Shown piece by piece: positions 13,826 through 22,355 of a stretch of DNA of 22,967 nt. The translations under genes were made by a program, and so were the position numbers. The stretch's first letter is position 1; each line of letters starts with the position of its first letter. The notes under the pieces are model-generated. The model ran no database searches. It had not been told where the DNA came from and saw only the letters and a program-made list of their open reading frames with translations. The DNA comes from a bacterium (GTDB lineage Bacteria > Verrucomicrobiota > Verrucomicrobiia > Opitutales > UBA953), in NCBI GenBank assembly GCA_009926645.1, contig RFOO01000002.1, positions 1 through 22,967 of the forward strand, read 5' to 3'.

Positions 13826-16131
13826 CCCTGTGCCAGTTGGCGTAAGGTGTTTAAATCTAGCTTACCCGTGCCCAAAATGGGAATCTTAGGTACTTTCTTA
13901 AACACTTTTGGAATCCACAAATTGGGCAACCCTGCCGTCACCAGAGAGACTCGCACAGACTCGGAGTCGATATCGAGCGTGTGAATAACGACGAGGTGCT
14001 CGCCTTTGACCGCATCCGTCCGTGCCGTAACCGCCAAAACCCAGTCCGACTGCCCTTCGCACCCTAAAACTTTCAGCAAAGCTTGCTCGACCAATCCATG
14101 TGGCACCATTTCACCCCCAATTTTAGAAAAACGGGATAATCGACCCGACAAATAAAGAAAGCCTTCTTCATCCATTCTCCCCAAATCGCCAGTGCGATAC
14201 CAGCCTTGTTCCAAAACTTCATCGGTCCGAGATGGATCGTTTAAGTACCGCGAAAAAACATTAGCACCTTTTACCTCTAAAAGACCCACTTCTCCTGGAG
14301 GTAAAAGTTCACCCGAATCGACCTGTCGGAAACGAACAGCGACGCCCATTACTGGACGACCTACAGAACCAGGGACATTGCCCTTCCAAACTCCTTGCGG
14401 AGCAGTCTCATCAAGATGATTGGGCAAATTAACCGATAGCACTGGGCTGGTCTCGGTAATTCCATAACCCTCCAACAAAGGCGTCTCCAATTGTTCGAGA
14501 AACGCTGTCGCTAAATCTTCAGGTAATTTTTCAGCGCCAACGACAACCCACTCTAAAGAGGCAAAATCCTTCGCCTGTGCCCGTCTCAAATAAGGCCTAA
14601 TAAAAGTAGGCGTGCCCACATGGACAGTAATCTTTTCATCCCGAATCGCTTGCACCGCTGCCGCTGTATCTAACGGCGAAGGTATCGTGACCACTGTCGC
14701 ATCACGCGTTAAGCAATACCAAAGCCCGACCGTAAATCCGAAACTATGAAAAATGGGCAACCCCGTTAATAAGAATGCACGGGAGGGTAAAATATCCGCG
14801 TCTTCAATCTGTCGCAAATTCGCCAGTAAGTTGCGATGCGAAAGCACCACGCCTTTTGGCTCGCCCGAACTTCCGCTCGTAAAAAGCAATGCGGCCTCGC
14901 GATTTCCACCTTCAACCGGAACACCACAAAGTTTTGCCAATATCCAAGAAGGCAAAAGCCGAGCCCCTAACACCCACCAGATAATTTTAACCCGCGATAA
15001 CTTTAATAAAAAATCTGCCACATCGATGACCTGATTACCCCAAGGGAAATGAGGAAATTTTTCGTTTATTTTTTCCTGAAACACCGATGCCGTTATAACC
15101 CAATCGACTTCGGCACGCGATAAACACGAAGAAATTTGTTCACGCCCCAAAGTGAAATTAATATTCACCGGAATTTTATCAGCTAAAAGACAAGCCGTGT
15201 TCGCTACGGTCGCACCAACACCTGGAGGCAAAACAATCGCGACACGCTTGGACTTAACTTTTTTCTTAAGATACTGAGCCAAGAGATAGGACAGCGACCA
15301 TAGGACTGCTCCGGTAAAGGGTCGACGTTGCTGGGTGCGATCGATCAAAACAACCTGCCCTGCCTTACTGGATAAGCCACGAACAATATCTTGCGCTAAA
15401 TGCCCCTGCAAAGAGGGGCGCATGGCAAAGGCCTCAGCCGCTAACTCCAACAAGCGGTAGCGCGTTGTCGCATGCTCCGTGGCGACATAGGGTTGACCGA
15501 CCACCACCGTTATCGGGCGTCGAAAATGCTTGGGCATTTTCCAAAAAAACTTTCCGCCATGGAAACTAAAAATCGATCCCCACAATCCATCAATCGCCAG
15601 AGGAACCAATGGCACTCCCGCCCGACGTGCAATCAGCTCATAACCTCGTCGAAGCGCGGCTATGCTTCCATTACGCGTAACGTGACCCTCTGGAAAAATA
15701 CAAACAATTTCACCCGACTGCAAAGCTTCTGCGGCTTTTTGAATAGCCTCTTTCGCTTTCTCTTCCGCCACCGGAATCGTGTTCATCGTGCGCATAACCC
15801 AGCGCATCAAGAAATGTCGCTCAAATCCTTCCCAAGAAAGGAAACGAATCGGGCGTCGAGCGACAACACCGAGAATCACAACATCGACATAAGAAACATG
15901 GTTACAAAGCAATAAAACGCCGCCTTCCGCAGGAATGTTTTCTATACCCTTGGTCCTGACCCGGTAGAAAATTTTAACGATGACAGAACTAAGGGCTCTC
16001 ACCACACCATAGGCCAAACCCATCCTACGATCGCGTCGCAAAATTTGACTGCCTACATAAACCAATAAGGCAATCAATACGATGCCCATGAGGGATAAAC
16101 CTGCGTTTAAAGTGAGTGCGAAAAAACCCAT
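13822..16131 (-). CDS. aas: Fused 1-acylglycerophosphate-type acyltransferase / acyl-ACP (acyl-CoA) synthetase
   Basis: This 769-residue membrane protein has an N-terminal hydrophobic segment (about 5-29), then a PlsC-type acyltransferase with catalytic NHxxxxD as NHVSYVD at 77-83 and FPEGH at 146-150. It is followed by an ANL-type adenylating domain with the core LFTSGSSGEPKG near residue 420, GYGITETSP and a YRTGDLGRMDEEGFLYLSGR motif. This is the order of E. coli Aas, which re-acylates lysophosphatidylethanolamine and activates free fatty acids on ACP. The LplT flippase domain sometimes fused to Aas is absent. The ATG at 16131 is preferred over a TTG seven codons upstream. It is divergent from the transporter operon. 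The name is by architecture; the exact acyl acceptor is not certain. Confidence 0.82.
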   Translation of the reverse strand: MGFFALTLNAGLSLMGIVLIALLVYVGSQILRRDRRMGLAYGVVRALSSVIVKIFYRVRTKGIENIPAEGGVLLLCNHVSYVDVVILGVVARRPIRFLSWEGFERHFLMRWVMRTMNTIPVAEEKAKEAIQKAAEALQSGEIVCIFPEGHVTRNGSIAALRRGYELIARRAGVPLVPLAIDGLWGSIFSFHGGKFFWKMPKHFRRPITVVVGQPYVATEHATTRYRLLELAAEAFAMRPSLQGHLAQDIVRGLSSKAGQVVLIDRTQQRRPFTGAVLWSLSYLLAQYLKKKVKSKRVAIVLPPGVGATVANTACLLADKIPVNINFTLGREQISSCLSRAEVDWVITASVFQEKINEKFPHFPWGNQVIDVADFLLKLSRVKIIWWVLGARLLPSWILAKLCGVPVEGGNREAALLFTSGSSGEPKGVVLSHRNLLANLRQIEDADILPSRAFLLTGLPIFHSFGFTVGLWYCLTRDATVVTIPSPLDTAAAVQAIRDEKITVHVGTPTFIRPYLRRAQAKDFASLEWVVVGAEKLPEDLATAFLEQLETPLLEGYGITETSPVLSVNLPNHLDETAPQGVWKGNVPGSVGRPVMGVAVRFRQVDSGELLPPGEVGLLEVKGANVFSRYLNDPSRTDEVLEQGWYRTGDLGRMDEEGFLYLSGRLSRFSKIGGEMVPHGLVEQALLKVLGCEGQSDWVLAVTARTDAVKGEHLVVIHTLDIDSESVRVSLVTAGLPNLWIPKVFKKVPKIPILGTGKLDLNTLRQLAQG

Positions 16132-16226
16132 CAGCCATCTGAGATAAAGCAACTACTCCGCGGGGAGCAAGCCGAGTCCTTTCAAGGTTGACCCTGTCTT
16201 CGAAAACGATGCCTTCATTCGTCTTG

Positions 16227-17447
16227 ATGCGCGAGTACATCCTCAGGCGGATACTCCTGATTCCTCTGACCTTTGTCGGAATCACTTTCATCGCCTTTTT
16301 AATGACACGACTGGTTCCAGGTGGACCGATTGAACGTGCCATGGCTGAAAAACTTCAGGCCAAACAAAAATTCACCCTGCAACCTTCTTCGAGTGGCCCC
16401 GCTTCTCCCGAAGAACTCGATAATCTAAAACGCCAATATGGTTTTGATCGTCCACTTTGGGAGGCTTATGCGATTTGGTTGGGAGTCTATCCTGGACCTA
16501 GTTCATGGGCCGTGGCACGGGTCAACGATCTTCAACCTATCTCAGTCGAAGTTAAATCATCACAAAAAAGTATTCTTTTATCCCTGCAACCTAAGCCTGA
16601 GGGTAAATGGGAAATTCGTGATAGCCAAAAACGCCTGCTCGATGACTGGGTTATCGAAGATGCCCCTCTCCCGCAGGATCCGAATCCTGCTCGTCGCATC
16701 TGTGTTTATCAACCGCAGTTGAACGGAATCATCCAAGGCAATTTTGGCACTTCCACCCAAAGCGATAAAAGTGTTTTAAGTATCATTGCCGAAAAAATCC
16801 CCCTATCGGCTTGGTTTGGATTTTGGGGAATGACTTTGGCCTACCTCATTGCCGTGCCTTTAGGAATTTATAAAGCAAAACACCATAACCAATGGAGTGA
16901 CACTTTTTCATCCTCATTACTTTTCTTCGGCTTCGCCATCCCTGGATTTATTTTAGCACTCGCGAGCCTCTATTTGCTTTGCTTCAAAATCCCCCTCTTT
17001 CCTCATTCGGGATTTAATTGGGATGAACCGATCCGCTCGACAATTCTTCCGTTAGTCTGCCAAACCGTAGGAGCTTTTGCATCGATGACACTGTTTATGA
17101 AGAACAGTCTCATGGATCAGTTACAATCCGACTATATGCGTACGGCCAAAGCGAAAGGCGTCAGCGAAACCCGTCGTCTTTACGTTCACGCCCTACGAAA
17201 TTCACTCATTCCTTTAGCAGCTAATTTTGGTCAAAATATTGGCTTTTTTCTCACTGGTTCATTCCTCATCGAATACACTTTCGACATCGATGGCATTGGA
17301 TTACTGAGCTACGATGCTTTAGTGCAACGCGACTTTCCCGTATTTTTAGGCCTACTGACACTTTCAAGTTTAGTTCTATTAATTGGAAATATTCTCTCGG
17401 ATCTGTGTGTGGCGGCGATTGATCCACGAATTCGATTCGAAAAATGA
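16227..17447 (+). CDS. yejB: Peptide ABC transporter permease, YejB/OppB type
   Basis: This 406-residue inner-membrane permease starts MREYILRRILLIPLTFVGITFIAF, the standard first transmembrane helix, then RLVPGGPIE. The C-terminal half (about 195-400) has the other helices and the EAA-type loop around DYMRTAKAKGVSETRRLYVHALRNSLIP, which contacts the ATPase, and it ends AAIDPRIRFEK, close to YejB of E. coli. Between helix 1 and helix 2 there is an enlarged loop (about residues 60-190), including a charged segment, predicted outside the cytoplasmic membrane. E. coli YejB is about 364 residues. In-frame starts at 16188 (TTG) and 16209 (ATG) are possible, but 16227 fits the family. Its stop overlaps the next start (ATGA). 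Confidence 0.85.
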   Translation: MREYILRRILLIPLTFVGITFIAFLMTRLVPGGPIERAMAEKLQAKQKFTLQPSSSGPASPEELDNLKRQYGFDRPLWEAYAIWLGVYPGPSSWAVARVNDLQPISVEVKSSQKSILLSLQPKPEGKWEIRDSQKRLLDDWVIEDAPLPQDPNPARRICVYQPQLNGIIQGNFGTSTQSDKSVLSIIAEKIPLSAWFGFWGMTLAYLIAVPLGIYKAKHHNQWSDTFSSSLLFFGFAIPGFILALASLYLLCFKIPLFPHSGFNWDEPIRSTILPLVCQTVGAFASMTLFMKNSLMDQLQSDYMRTAKAKGVSETRRLYVHALRNSLIPLAANFGQNIGFFLTGSFLIEYTFDIDGIGLLSYDALVQRDFPVFLGLLTLSSLVLLIGNILSDLCVAAIDPRIRFEK

Positions 17448-18745
17448 TTTCTCTCAGCCCCATCACTCAACAACGCTGGCAACGATTCCGTTCTTTGCGC
17501 AGAGGCTGGTGGTCTTTTTTAATCATCGGCTGCTTGTCGCTGATGGCGCTCCTCGGGCCTCTTCTTGTTGGTCAGCGCGCTCTGATTGTTCACTATCAAA
17601 ATCAGTATCACTTTCCTTTTCTCCAAGGATACATTCCAGCACATGAGTTTGGATTAAACGCGGACACAGAACCGAATTACCGCTGGTTACAAAAAACATG
17701 GCAGCAAGAAAAGTCACCCCACTGGTTAATCATGCCTCTCATCCCCTTCTCCCCCACCGAGGTCTGCGAAGTAAACCTACCTGTGTACTCCAAAGAAACG
17801 GCACAGGGTCGAATTTATACCGATCAATCGAATCAGCCATTACCCGAGACTCGCCTTTTTGAGATCAACCCTGATGGCAGTCGTGGGAGCACTTGGTCGA
17901 TTGTGAATGGACAACTTCACGGAGACTATCGACTGCGCAATGCTCAGGGAGATAGCATTTTTCTGGGAAAATTTGCGAACGGCAAAGCCTTGTCGCAGCC
18001 CGCACACTCCTCCCCATACCCTGGGGAAAAATTATTTACGTTTATTCCTTACCCAACACCACCAGGCATGGATGGACATTGGCTAGGAACCGATGAGTCG
18101 GGCCATGATGTTCTGGCACGTTTGTTTGGCGGATTCCAAATTCTCTTAGGTGCCTCTTGCCTTTACATGGTTGCGACCTATGCGATAGGAATATTCCTCG
18201 GTGCAGCGATGGGATACTTTGGGGGTTGGTTTGATTTAATCATGCAGCGATTTATCGAAATCTGGTCGAATATCCCTTTTCTCTATGCCATTGTTTTCTT
18301 AGCGACACTTCTCGAACCAGGACTCATCGCCCTCATGCTTATCTTGGTCGCTTTTTCTTGGATTGGACTCGCTCATCAGATGAGAGCTGCTGCCTACCGA
18401 GAAGCGGCTCGCGACTATGTGGTAGCAGCGCGTGCTTTAGGTGCTTCGCATAGCCGAATTATTTTTAAACATATTTTACCGAACACTATTTCCGTTATGA
18501 TTACGATGGCTCCCTTTAGCGTTGCCGCCGTGGTCGCCTCTCTCTCCGCCCTGGATTATCTTGGATTTGGTTTACCTCCCACCGTACCCTCTTGGGGCGA
18601 CCTTTTGCGCCAAGGAAAAGAAAATTGGTCTGCCTGGTGGATTATTACCTCCATCGTCACCTCGATGGTCGGGCTTTTAATTATGGTTAACTTTATTGGC
18701 GAGGCGATGCGCGAGGCTTTTGATCCCAAAAAATACGAACGATGA
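17444..18745 (+). CDS. yejE: Peptide ABC transporter permease, YejE/OppC type
   Basis: The 433-residue permease begins with the YejE-like ISLSPITQQRWQRFRSLRRGWWS before its first membrane helix (about 25-45). A large extracytoplasmic region follows, then WLGTDESGHDVLARLFGG (about residue 213), a hallmark of OppC/DppC permeases. The last about 200 residues carry the transmembrane core with the EAA loop RDYVVAARALGASHSRIIFKHILPN. It ends GEAMREAFDPKK, near-identical to the E. coli YejE ending. It is about 90 residues longer than the E. coli protein; the extra part lies between helix 1 and the GTDESG motif. ATGA overlaps at both ends show translational coupling with the flanking genes. Confidence 0.88.
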   Translation: MISLSPITQQRWQRFRSLRRGWWSFLIIGCLSLMALLGPLLVGQRALIVHYQNQYHFPFLQGYIPAHEFGLNADTEPNYRWLQKTWQQEKSPHWLIMPLIPFSPTEVCEVNLPVYSKETAQGRIYTDQSNQPLPETRLFEINPDGSRGSTWSIVNGQLHGDYRLRNAQGDSIFLGKFANGKALSQPAHSSPYPGEKLFTFIPYPTPPGMDGHWLGTDESGHDVLARLFGGFQILLGASCLYMVATYAIGIFLGAAMGYFGGWFDLIMQRFIEIWSNIPFLYAIVFLATLLEPGLIALMLILVAFSWIGLAHQMRAAAYREAARDYVVAARALGASHSRIIFKHILPNTISVMITMAPFSVAAVVASLSALDYLGFGLPPTVPSWGDLLRQGKENWSAWWIITSIVTSMVGLLIMVNFIGEAMREAFDPKKYER

Positions 18746-20670
18746 AGCTTTTATCCCCTCTCATCGCTTGGCTGATTCTTTTCGGATTATCGACTGAACT
18801 TTCCGCACAAGAAGTTTTCACCGACCCCCGCGCCACGGCTTACTACAAATCTAAACCTGAATTTTTTCAGTTTAAAACCCTCGCTGACTTACCATCCAAC
18901 CTGCAGTGGCAAACAGACCCCCTTGAACCAGTCTTTGCTGACCCTCGAGCGCAACGAGGTGGCGAGTTAAACTTTTTTTTGAATAACACTCCTCCCGTCC
19001 TCAGACGGGTTGGACCCAACTCTAATCATAGTTTTCGTGACTCGGCTTATGATACGAATGATTTTTCACTCTTATCTATGCACCCGAATTCACTGCGGTG
19101 GATTCCCGGATTAGCTACCGCATGGGCTGTTTCCGAGGATGGCTTAACCGCCTACTTCAAACTGAATCCCGCTGTACGATTCACCGATGGGCAACCCGTC
19201 AGTGCAGACGATTATCTTTACACTTTTTATTTCTATCAATCTCCCTGGATTAACGCACCTTGGTACAATGATTTCTACCATCGAGAGTTTGCGGGAATTA
19301 CTAAGTATGATGACTATACCATAGCCCTACATCTCCCCAGTAAAAAACCCGATCCACTTTATATCCTTGGGTCAATCAGCCCAACACCGCGTCAGTTTTT
19401 CAAAGACTTTGGTCCGGACTACTGCCAAGTGTACTCTGAAAAATTCCAACCCACGACAGGCGCTTACACGATTGCACCCGAAGATTTTATTCGTGGACAG
19501 TCCATCACCCTACGTCGCCTACCACAGTGGTGGGGCGACACGGAACGCTATACGGCCAAGCGCTTCAATGTAGATAAAATCCACTTCAAAGTCATTCGTG
19601 AAGTAGACAAGGCATACCAAATTTTCCAACAAGGCGGACTCGATTTAATGCTCTTGGGATTACCCAAGTTTTGGTACGGCATTAATGACAGTAAGGCTTA
19701 TCAAGCGGGCTTAATCCACAAAGCTCGATTTTTTAACGATGTTCCCCGTCCACCGCTCGGCCTGTACATCAACACACTGAAACCCCTCCTTGATCAAGTT
19801 GATGTGCGGATTGGCTTACAGCACGCGACACATTTTCAGCGCGTGATCGATACATTTTATCGAGGCGATTATGAAAGACTGAATCAGTTCAATCAAGGGT
19901 ACGGCGAATTCACCAACCCCGCCATCAAAGCACGAAAATACAATCCTACCTTGGCCAAAGCCGCTTTTGCCAGAGCTGGATTTACGGAAAGGGGCACCGA
20001 CGGCATTTTAAAAAGACCTGATGGGGTTCGATTATCGATTCGCCTAACCATAGATGATTCAGACCGCAGAAAGTTTTTACCCACGTTGATTGAATCCGCT
20101 TACGCCTGTGGCTTGGAGTATCGACCAGAAGTCTTGGAGCCTACGACGATGTATCGAAAAGTAATGGAGAAAAACCACGAGGTGTGTTTTTGGGCTTGGA
20201 GCGCCAGCGGACTGCAACCCGAGCTGTGGCAATCTCATCATAGCGATAATGCGGTGGAACAATTACCTTCCGGAGCCTTGATTGCCAAACGTCAGACAAA
20301 TAATATTACGGGCACGCATCTCCCCGAACTCTCGCAACTCATCGACGATTTCCGTCGCTCGACCGATAAAGCAGAGATGATACAAATCAGTTTTCAGGCA
20401 CAACAAATCATTCACGATGAAGCCTCGTTTATTCCCGGATTTTGTATTCCTGGCTATCGCTTGGGATATTGGCGCTGGCTTAAGTGGCCCGAGCATTTTG
20501 ATGTTCGTACCAGCGACAACCCACTTTCCTCAGGCTTATTTTGGATTGATTCGAACGAAAAAGCCTACTGGCAAAAACTCTTACAAAGCCCACTGGGCCT
20601 AGAAAATCTTAAGCCAGACGAAAAAACTCCGCCAAGTAACGAAACTTTTGATCGCTGGCGCACTGAATAA
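18742..20670 (+). CDS. yejA: Extracytoplasmic peptide-binding protein, family 5 (YejA-like)
   Basis: The 642-residue protein has a Sec signal peptide, MKLLSPLIAWLILFGLSTELSA before QE, with no lipobox cysteine, so it should be soluble in the periplasm. The body is an SBP_bac_5 protein: RGGELNFFLNN near residue 71, LATAWAVSEDGLTAYFKLNPAVRFTDGQPVSADDY near 125-160 (the family signature), and a C-terminal lobe with tryptophan-rich segments (CFWAWSASG). It would capture peptides and deliver them to the two upstream permeases. It is slightly longer than E. coli YejA (about 604). In the usual yej order the binding protein comes first, whereas here it is third. The ligand is unknown; peptides are inferred from the family. 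Confidence 0.88.
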   Translation: MKLLSPLIAWLILFGLSTELSAQEVFTDPRATAYYKSKPEFFQFKTLADLPSNLQWQTDPLEPVFADPRAQRGGELNFFLNNTPPVLRRVGPNSNHSFRDSAYDTNDFSLLSMHPNSLRWIPGLATAWAVSEDGLTAYFKLNPAVRFTDGQPVSADDYLYTFYFYQSPWINAPWYNDFYHREFAGITKYDDYTIALHLPSKKPDPLYILGSISPTPRQFFKDFGPDYCQVYSEKFQPTTGAYTIAPEDFIRGQSITLRRLPQWWGDTERYTAKRFNVDKIHFKVIREVDKAYQIFQQGGLDLMLLGLPKFWYGINDSKAYQAGLIHKARFFNDVPRPPLGLYINTLKPLLDQVDVRIGLQHATHFQRVIDTFYRGDYERLNQFNQGYGEFTNPAIKARKYNPTLAKAAFARAGFTERGTDGILKRPDGVRLSIRLTIDDSDRRKFLPTLIESAYACGLEYRPEVLEPTTMYRKVMEKNHEVCFWAWSASGLQPELWQSHHSDNAVEQLPSGALIAKRQTNNITGTHLPELSQLIDDFRRSTDKAEMIQISFQAQQIIHDEASFIPGFCIPGYRLGYWRWLKWPEHFDVRTSDNPLSSGLFWIDSNEKAYWQKLLQSPLGLENLKPDEKTPPSNETFDRWRTE

Positions 20671-20718
20671 ACTCGTTTCAGTCTTTCCCTTCTATCTCCT
20701 CGCCCTTATTTCTTTTCC

Positions 20719-21558
20719 ATGCCCTCAGAACCACTACTTCACGTTGAAAATCTGAGCATTACCTTTTCCTCTCACGGCCGCACCACGCAAGCGGTTAAGT
20801 CGATTAGTTTCTCGGTCGGAACGGGGGAAGTTCTCGCCGTCGTTGGCGAATCGGGATCTGGTAAATCAGTTTCCGCTCTCTCCCTCACGCGACTTTTACC
20901 CTCTCCCCCTTTATGCGATATTCAGGGAAGTATTCTTTGGCGCGGAAGGGATTTACAAAAAATAACCGAGGACCAACTTACGCAAATTCGTGGTAAAGAG
21001 ATTGCCTATATCTTTCAAGACCCTGGCACCTCGCTCAATCCTGTCTACACCATCGGTTACCAAATTGCTGAAGCCGTAAAGATTCACGAGCCTACCATCA
21101 AAGATATCGATGCGGTTGTTCATCAATCTTTGCACGATGTCCTGATTGATGATCCACATAAAGTCGCACAACAGTACCCTCACGAGCTTTCGGGAGGTAT
21201 GCAACAACGTGCCATGATTGCCATGGCCCTCGCCTGTAATCCCAAACTTTTAGTCGCCGATGAACCTACGACAGCCCTAGATGTGACGATTCAAAAAGAG
21301 ATTATCGATCTGCTTAAACGACTCCGACAGCAGCGGAAAATGAGTATTCTACTAATCACACATAACTTCGGAATTGTTGCTCACTTTGCCGACCGCGTTC
21401 AGGTAATGCGACAAGGGGAAATTGTGGAGTCAGGCGAAACCACCACCGTCATGCAAAATCCCGCTCACCCTTATACCCGTGGGCTCATCGCTTGTATCCC
21501 CCGCCTCGGACAACGTCGCCGCCGCCTGACAACCCTTAGCGAAGAAATAAAAACCTAA
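20719..21558 (+). CDS. oppD: Peptide ABC transporter ATP-binding protein, OppD/DppD type
   Basis: The 279-residue ATPase has Walker A GESGSGKS at 43-50, a Q-loop FQDPGTSLNP, signature LSGGMQQR, Walker B LLVADEPTTALD and an H-loop histidine in LITHNFG. QYPHELSGGMQQR and the AHPYTRGLIACIPRL ending place it in the peptide/nickel subfamily as the D-type subunit. It is shorter than OppD (about 330) and lacks the C-terminal cysteine cluster often seen there. Its stop overlaps the start of the next gene by one base (TAATG). The 48-base gap after the binding protein is almost pure pyrimidine and leads straight into the ATG with no Shine-Dalgarno sequence. In E. coli yej the two ATPases are one protein (YejF). 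Confidence 0.92.
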   Translation: MPSEPLLHVENLSITFSSHGRTTQAVKSISFSVGTGEVLAVVGESGSGKSVSALSLTRLLPSPPLCDIQGSILWRGRDLQKITEDQLTQIRGKEIAYIFQDPGTSLNPVYTIGYQIAEAVKIHEPTIKDIDAVVHQSLHDVLIDDPHKVAQQYPHELSGGMQQRAMIAMALACNPKLLVADEPTTALDVTIQKEIIDLLKRLRQQRKMSILLITHNFGIVAHFADRVQVMRQGEIVESGETTTVMQNPAHPYTRGLIACIPRLGQRRRRLTTLSEEIKT

Positions 21559-22355
21559 TGCCATATCCTGAAAACCTCTTAACCGTCAAAAACCTCTCGG
21601 TTCATTACCCGAGTCGCTCGGGATGGTTTTGGCAAAAAAACGAGCCCAAGCGTGCGGTCAATGACATCTCCTTCGCTGTTCCACGCGGAAAGACTGTCGG
21701 ACTGGTTGGTGAATCGGGTTCGGGGAAAAGCACGACAGGAAAAGCGATTATCAAATTATCCCCCCTCACCTCGGGTCAGATTTTTTATCAGGAAACCGAA
21801 ATCGGTAAGCTCGATGGAGCCGCCTTCCAACCGTGGCGAAAAAAAATCCAAATGATTTTTCAGGATCCTTACAATTCTCTGAATCCACGGAGTGATGTCC
21901 TCAGTATCCTTTCGGAACCACTGGAAATCCATTTTCCCCAAATGACCAACGCCGAACGCACCGAGCGTTGTGTCGATTTGTTAAAATCCGTTAAACTACC
22001 AGCTGACTATTTACGACGGTACCCACACGAGTTTTCGGGAGGACAACGTCAACGCATTGGCATTGCACGTGCACTAGCCGTTCAACCTGAATTGATTATT
22101 TGCGATGAACCAGTTTCCGCATTAGATGTCTCGGTACAGGCCGAAGTCGTAAACCTCTTACAAGATCTACAAGAACAGCTCGGACTTACCTACCTCTTTA
22201 TCGCCCATGACTTGGCCGTGGTAGAACATGTCAGCGACGAGATTCTTGTCATGTCACAAGGGAAAATTGTGGAAGCGGGCAATCCTACTTCGGTTTTGAC
22301 CAATCCCCAGCACCCCTATACGCAGAAACTTCTCTCGGCGGTTCCACGTTTTTAA
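21558..22355 (+). CDS. oppF: Peptide ABC transporter ATP-binding protein, OppF/DppF type
   Basis: The 265-residue partner ATPase has Walker A GESGSGKS at 51-58 after the characteristic F-type insert (SGWFWQKNEPKRAVNDISF), the Q-loop FQDPYNSLNPR, a signature reading FSGGQRQR in place of LSGGQ, Walker B LIICDEPVSALD and H-loop LFIAHDLAVV. The NPQHPYTQKLLSAVP ending is typical of this subfamily. With OppD it forms the heterodimeric motor for the YejB/YejE-type permeases. It starts within the oppD stop (TAATG), and its own TAA is directly followed by the ATG of the exosortase gene with no intervening base. Confidence 0.93.
   Translation: MPYPENLLTVKNLSVHYPSRSGWFWQKNEPKRAVNDISFAVPRGKTVGLVGESGSGKSTTGKAIIKLSPLTSGQIFYQETEIGKLDGAAFQPWRKKIQMIFQDPYNSLNPRSDVLSILSEPLEIHFPQMTNAERTERCVDLLKSVKLPADYLRRYPHEFSGGQRQRIGIARALAVQPELIICDEPVSALDVSVQAEVVNLLQDLQEQLGLTYLFIAHDLAVVEHVSDEILVMSQGKIVEAGNPTSVLTNPQHPYTQKLLSAVPRF

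Noticed and set aside
15472..15915. 147-codon plus-strand open frame
   Set aside because: It is antisense to the well-supported acyltransferase domain and has a low-complexity translation without recognisable motifs.
16188..16226. TTG or earlier ATG start for the YejB-type permease, and TTGACC as its -35
   Set aside because: The family begins at the ATG at 16227, and no acceptable -10 lies 16-18 bases from TTGACC, so neither the longer protein nor the promoter could be supported.
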